This document shows positions 62,732 through 64,000 of a DNA stretch of 64,000 bases, in pieces. The stretch's first letter is position 1. Each line of letters opens with the position of its first letter. Below the pieces are notes generated by a model that was given only the letters and a program-made list of their open reading frames with translations, searched no databases and had not been told where the DNA came from. The DNA lies in contig NZ_JADMJL010000050.1 of the NCBI RefSeq assembly GCF_018780585.1, forward strand, positions 1 to 64,000, given 5' to 3'. The DNA is from Methyloversatilis discipulorum. Its GTDB lineage: Bacteria; Pseudomonadota; Gammaproteobacteria; Burkholderiales; Rhodocyclaceae. A program made the translations under genes and the position numbers.

Positions 62732-64000
62732 TCAACCCTCCGCCGCCTCGCCGGCCCCCTTCACCACCTTGAAGCGAGCCAGCGTCGCCTCGCGCGCCGC
62801 GGCGTGGTCGACGATGGGGGCCGGGTAGTCGCTGCCGATCACGCAGCCGGCCATCTTCTGTTCCAGCGGCGTCGCCAGCCAGGGCGCGTGGATGCGCTTC
62901 CGGTCGAATTTCGCCAGTTCCGGGCAGTAGCGGCGGATGAACTGGCCGTCGGCGTCGAACTTTTCCGACTGCGTGACCGGATTGAAGATGCGGAACCAGG
63001 GCTGGGCGTCGCAGCCGGTCGAGGCGGCCCACTGCCAGCCGCCGTTGTTGGCCGCCAGGTCGAAATCGTTGAGCTGGCGGGCGAACCAGTGTTCGCCGCG
63101 GCGCCAGTCAATGCCCAGGTCCTTGGTCAGGAAGGAGGCGCTCACCATCCGCAGCCGGTTGTGCATGTAGCCGGTCTGCGCCAGCTGGCGCTGCGCCGCG
63201 TCCACCAGCGGATAGCCGGTGCGGCCTTCGCACCAGGCACGGAATTTCTCCTCGTCGTCCACCCAGCGCACCGCGTCGTACTCGGGCCGGAAGCTGCCGC
63301 CCTGCACATGCGGGTTGTGCCACAGGATCTGGAAGTAGAAATCGCGCCAGATCAGTTCCGACAGCCAGGTTTCGGCGCCTGCGCCACCGCGCGCATGCGC
63401 TTCGCGCGCCAGTCGGCGGATCGATATCGTGCCGAAGCGCAGATGCACCGACAGATAGCTCGGGCCCTTGGCCGCCGGAAAGTCGCGCAGCACCTTGTAA
63501 CGGTCGATGCGGTCGAGGAAGGCGTCGAACAGCGTGTCGGCGCCGCTCATGCCCGCGGGAAGTTTCAGCGTTGCGAGATTGGTCGACCGGAAACCCATGT
63601 CGGCCAGCGACGGAATGTCGCCTGCCGGCACCGCCGCCAGCGCGCCCGCGTAGGTGCGCACCGGATAGGCCTTCAGGTGGAAGGGTGTGAGCTTCTTCAG
63701 CCAGGCGTTCTTGTACGGCGTGAACACCGAGAAGGGCTTGCCGCCCTGGGTCAGCACCTCGTCGCACTCGAAGATGACCTGGTCCTTGTACGTGTCGAAG
63801 GCGATGCCGTCCTTTGCCAGCGCGTCGTGCACCGCGCGGTCGCGCGCAAATGCGGCGGGCTCGTAGTCGCGATTGGCGACCACGCCGCCCGCACCCAGTT
63901 CGCGCGCCAGTTGCGGAACGACGTCGCGGGCGCGGCCGTGGCGCACGATGAGCCCGCCTCCGAGCGCACGCAGCGCAGCGTCCAGCTCGGTGACCGAGGC
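62732..64000 (-). CDS. phrB: Deoxyribodipyrimidine photolyase, 5' end outside the window
   Basis: The last 422 residues of a class I CPD photolyase that repairs pyrimidine dimers with light, using FAD and an antenna cofactor. The alpha/beta antenna part begins before the edge (AALRALGGGLIVRHG is visible). FAD- and DNA-binding blocks are intact: LRFGTISIRRLAREA, ELIWRDFYFQILW, TGYMHNRLRMVSASFLTKDLGIDWRRGE written in parts, and NNGGWQWAASTGCDAQPWFRIFNP. The tail ends YPAPIVDHAAAREATLARFK. The start lies beyond base 64000. Confidence 0.93.
   Translation of the reverse strand, partial: ASVTELDAALRALGGGLIVRHGRARDVVPQLARELGAGGVVANRDYEPAAFARDRAVHDALAKDGIAFDTYKDQVIFECDEVLTQGGKPFSVFTPYKNAWLKKLTPFHLKAYPVRTYAGALAAVPAGDIPSLADMGFRSTNLATLKLPAGMSGADTLFDAFLDRIDRYKVLRDFPAAKGPSYLSVHLRFGTISIRRLAREAHARGGAGAETWLSELIWRDFYFQILWHNPHVQGGSFRPEYDAVRWVDDEEKFRAWCEGRTGYPLVDAAQRQLAQTGYMHNRLRMVSASFLTKDLGIDWRRGEHWFARQLNDFDLAANNGGWQWAASTGCDAQPWFRIFNPVTQSEKFDADGQFIRRYCPELAKFDRKRIHAPWLATPLEQKMAGCVIGSDYPAPIVDHAAAREATLARFKVVKGAGEAAEG

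Overview
The window is high-GC DNA from a betaproteobacterium, most likely Rhodocyclales-like (Thauera, Azoarcus or Methyloversatilis type). This rests on gene order, namely gatCAB divergent from mreBCD-mrdA-rodA-rlpA, metX-metW, def-fmt-htpX near rsmB-DUF4390-ntrYX, and LysM-dprA-smg-topB, and on a PEP-CTERM protein. No genus can be fixed from the sequence alone. Apart from the left 5.7 kb the content is mainly chromosomal housekeeping and regulation. No tRNA, rRNA or CRISPR array was recognised.

Bases 1-6764 are the left-running arm of a mobile or chromosomal integron. An IntI1-like integrase (5757-6764, +) is preceded by a good sigma70 promoter overlapped by a perfect LexA (SOS) box. Next comes an attI site whose core matches the class 1 attI core, and then twelve gene cassettes on the minus strand, each with its own attC. 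Eight cassettes carry genes: a DUF6980-like protein, two pentapeptide-repeat proteins, a small membrane protein, a HEPN-like protein, a DEDDh exonuclease, a DUF5071-like protein and an unknown 108-residue protein. Four are copies of one cassette without a convincing gene. Two of those copies are identical over about 370 bases, and all four share a promoter-like element pointing into the downstream cassettes. The array runs off the left edge.

Bases 6812-20926 hold gatB, two small envelope genes, gatA and gatC (Asn/Gln-tRNA amidotransferase) on the minus strand, divergent from the rod-shape operon mreB-mreC-mreD-mrdA-rodA-rlpA. The rod operon is interrupted by a 326-base repeat-rich spacer between mreD and mrdA. 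A frameshifted M1-type peptidase and a ChaN-like gene follow.

Bases 21052-33693 are a signalling and envelope stretch. It contains three overlapping two-component genes, an M48 protease, an EamA transporter with a HerA-like ATPase, and an operon of an outer-membrane protein, a short phosphate-binding-like protein and a diguanylate cyclase.

Bases 33822-45078 carry yebC, a YbjQ-like gene, metX-metW behind a candidate SAM-II riboswitch and terminator, an AmpG-like transporter, an HDOD protein, the DUF883/YqjE/YqjK trio, a PEP-CTERM GDSL hydrolase, xthA, pyrE and comM. A tandem array of 130-base REP-like units fills 45190-45870.

Bases 45875-64000 run through ntrX (with a degenerate ATPase domain), ntrY, DUF4390, rsmB, DUF2237, htpX, fmt and def on the minus strand. 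On the plus strand are LysM, dprA, smg and topB. The window ends with a metallo-hydrolase, a thioesterase, a short repeat protein, a BPSS1780-like membrane protein and a photolyase cut by the right edge.
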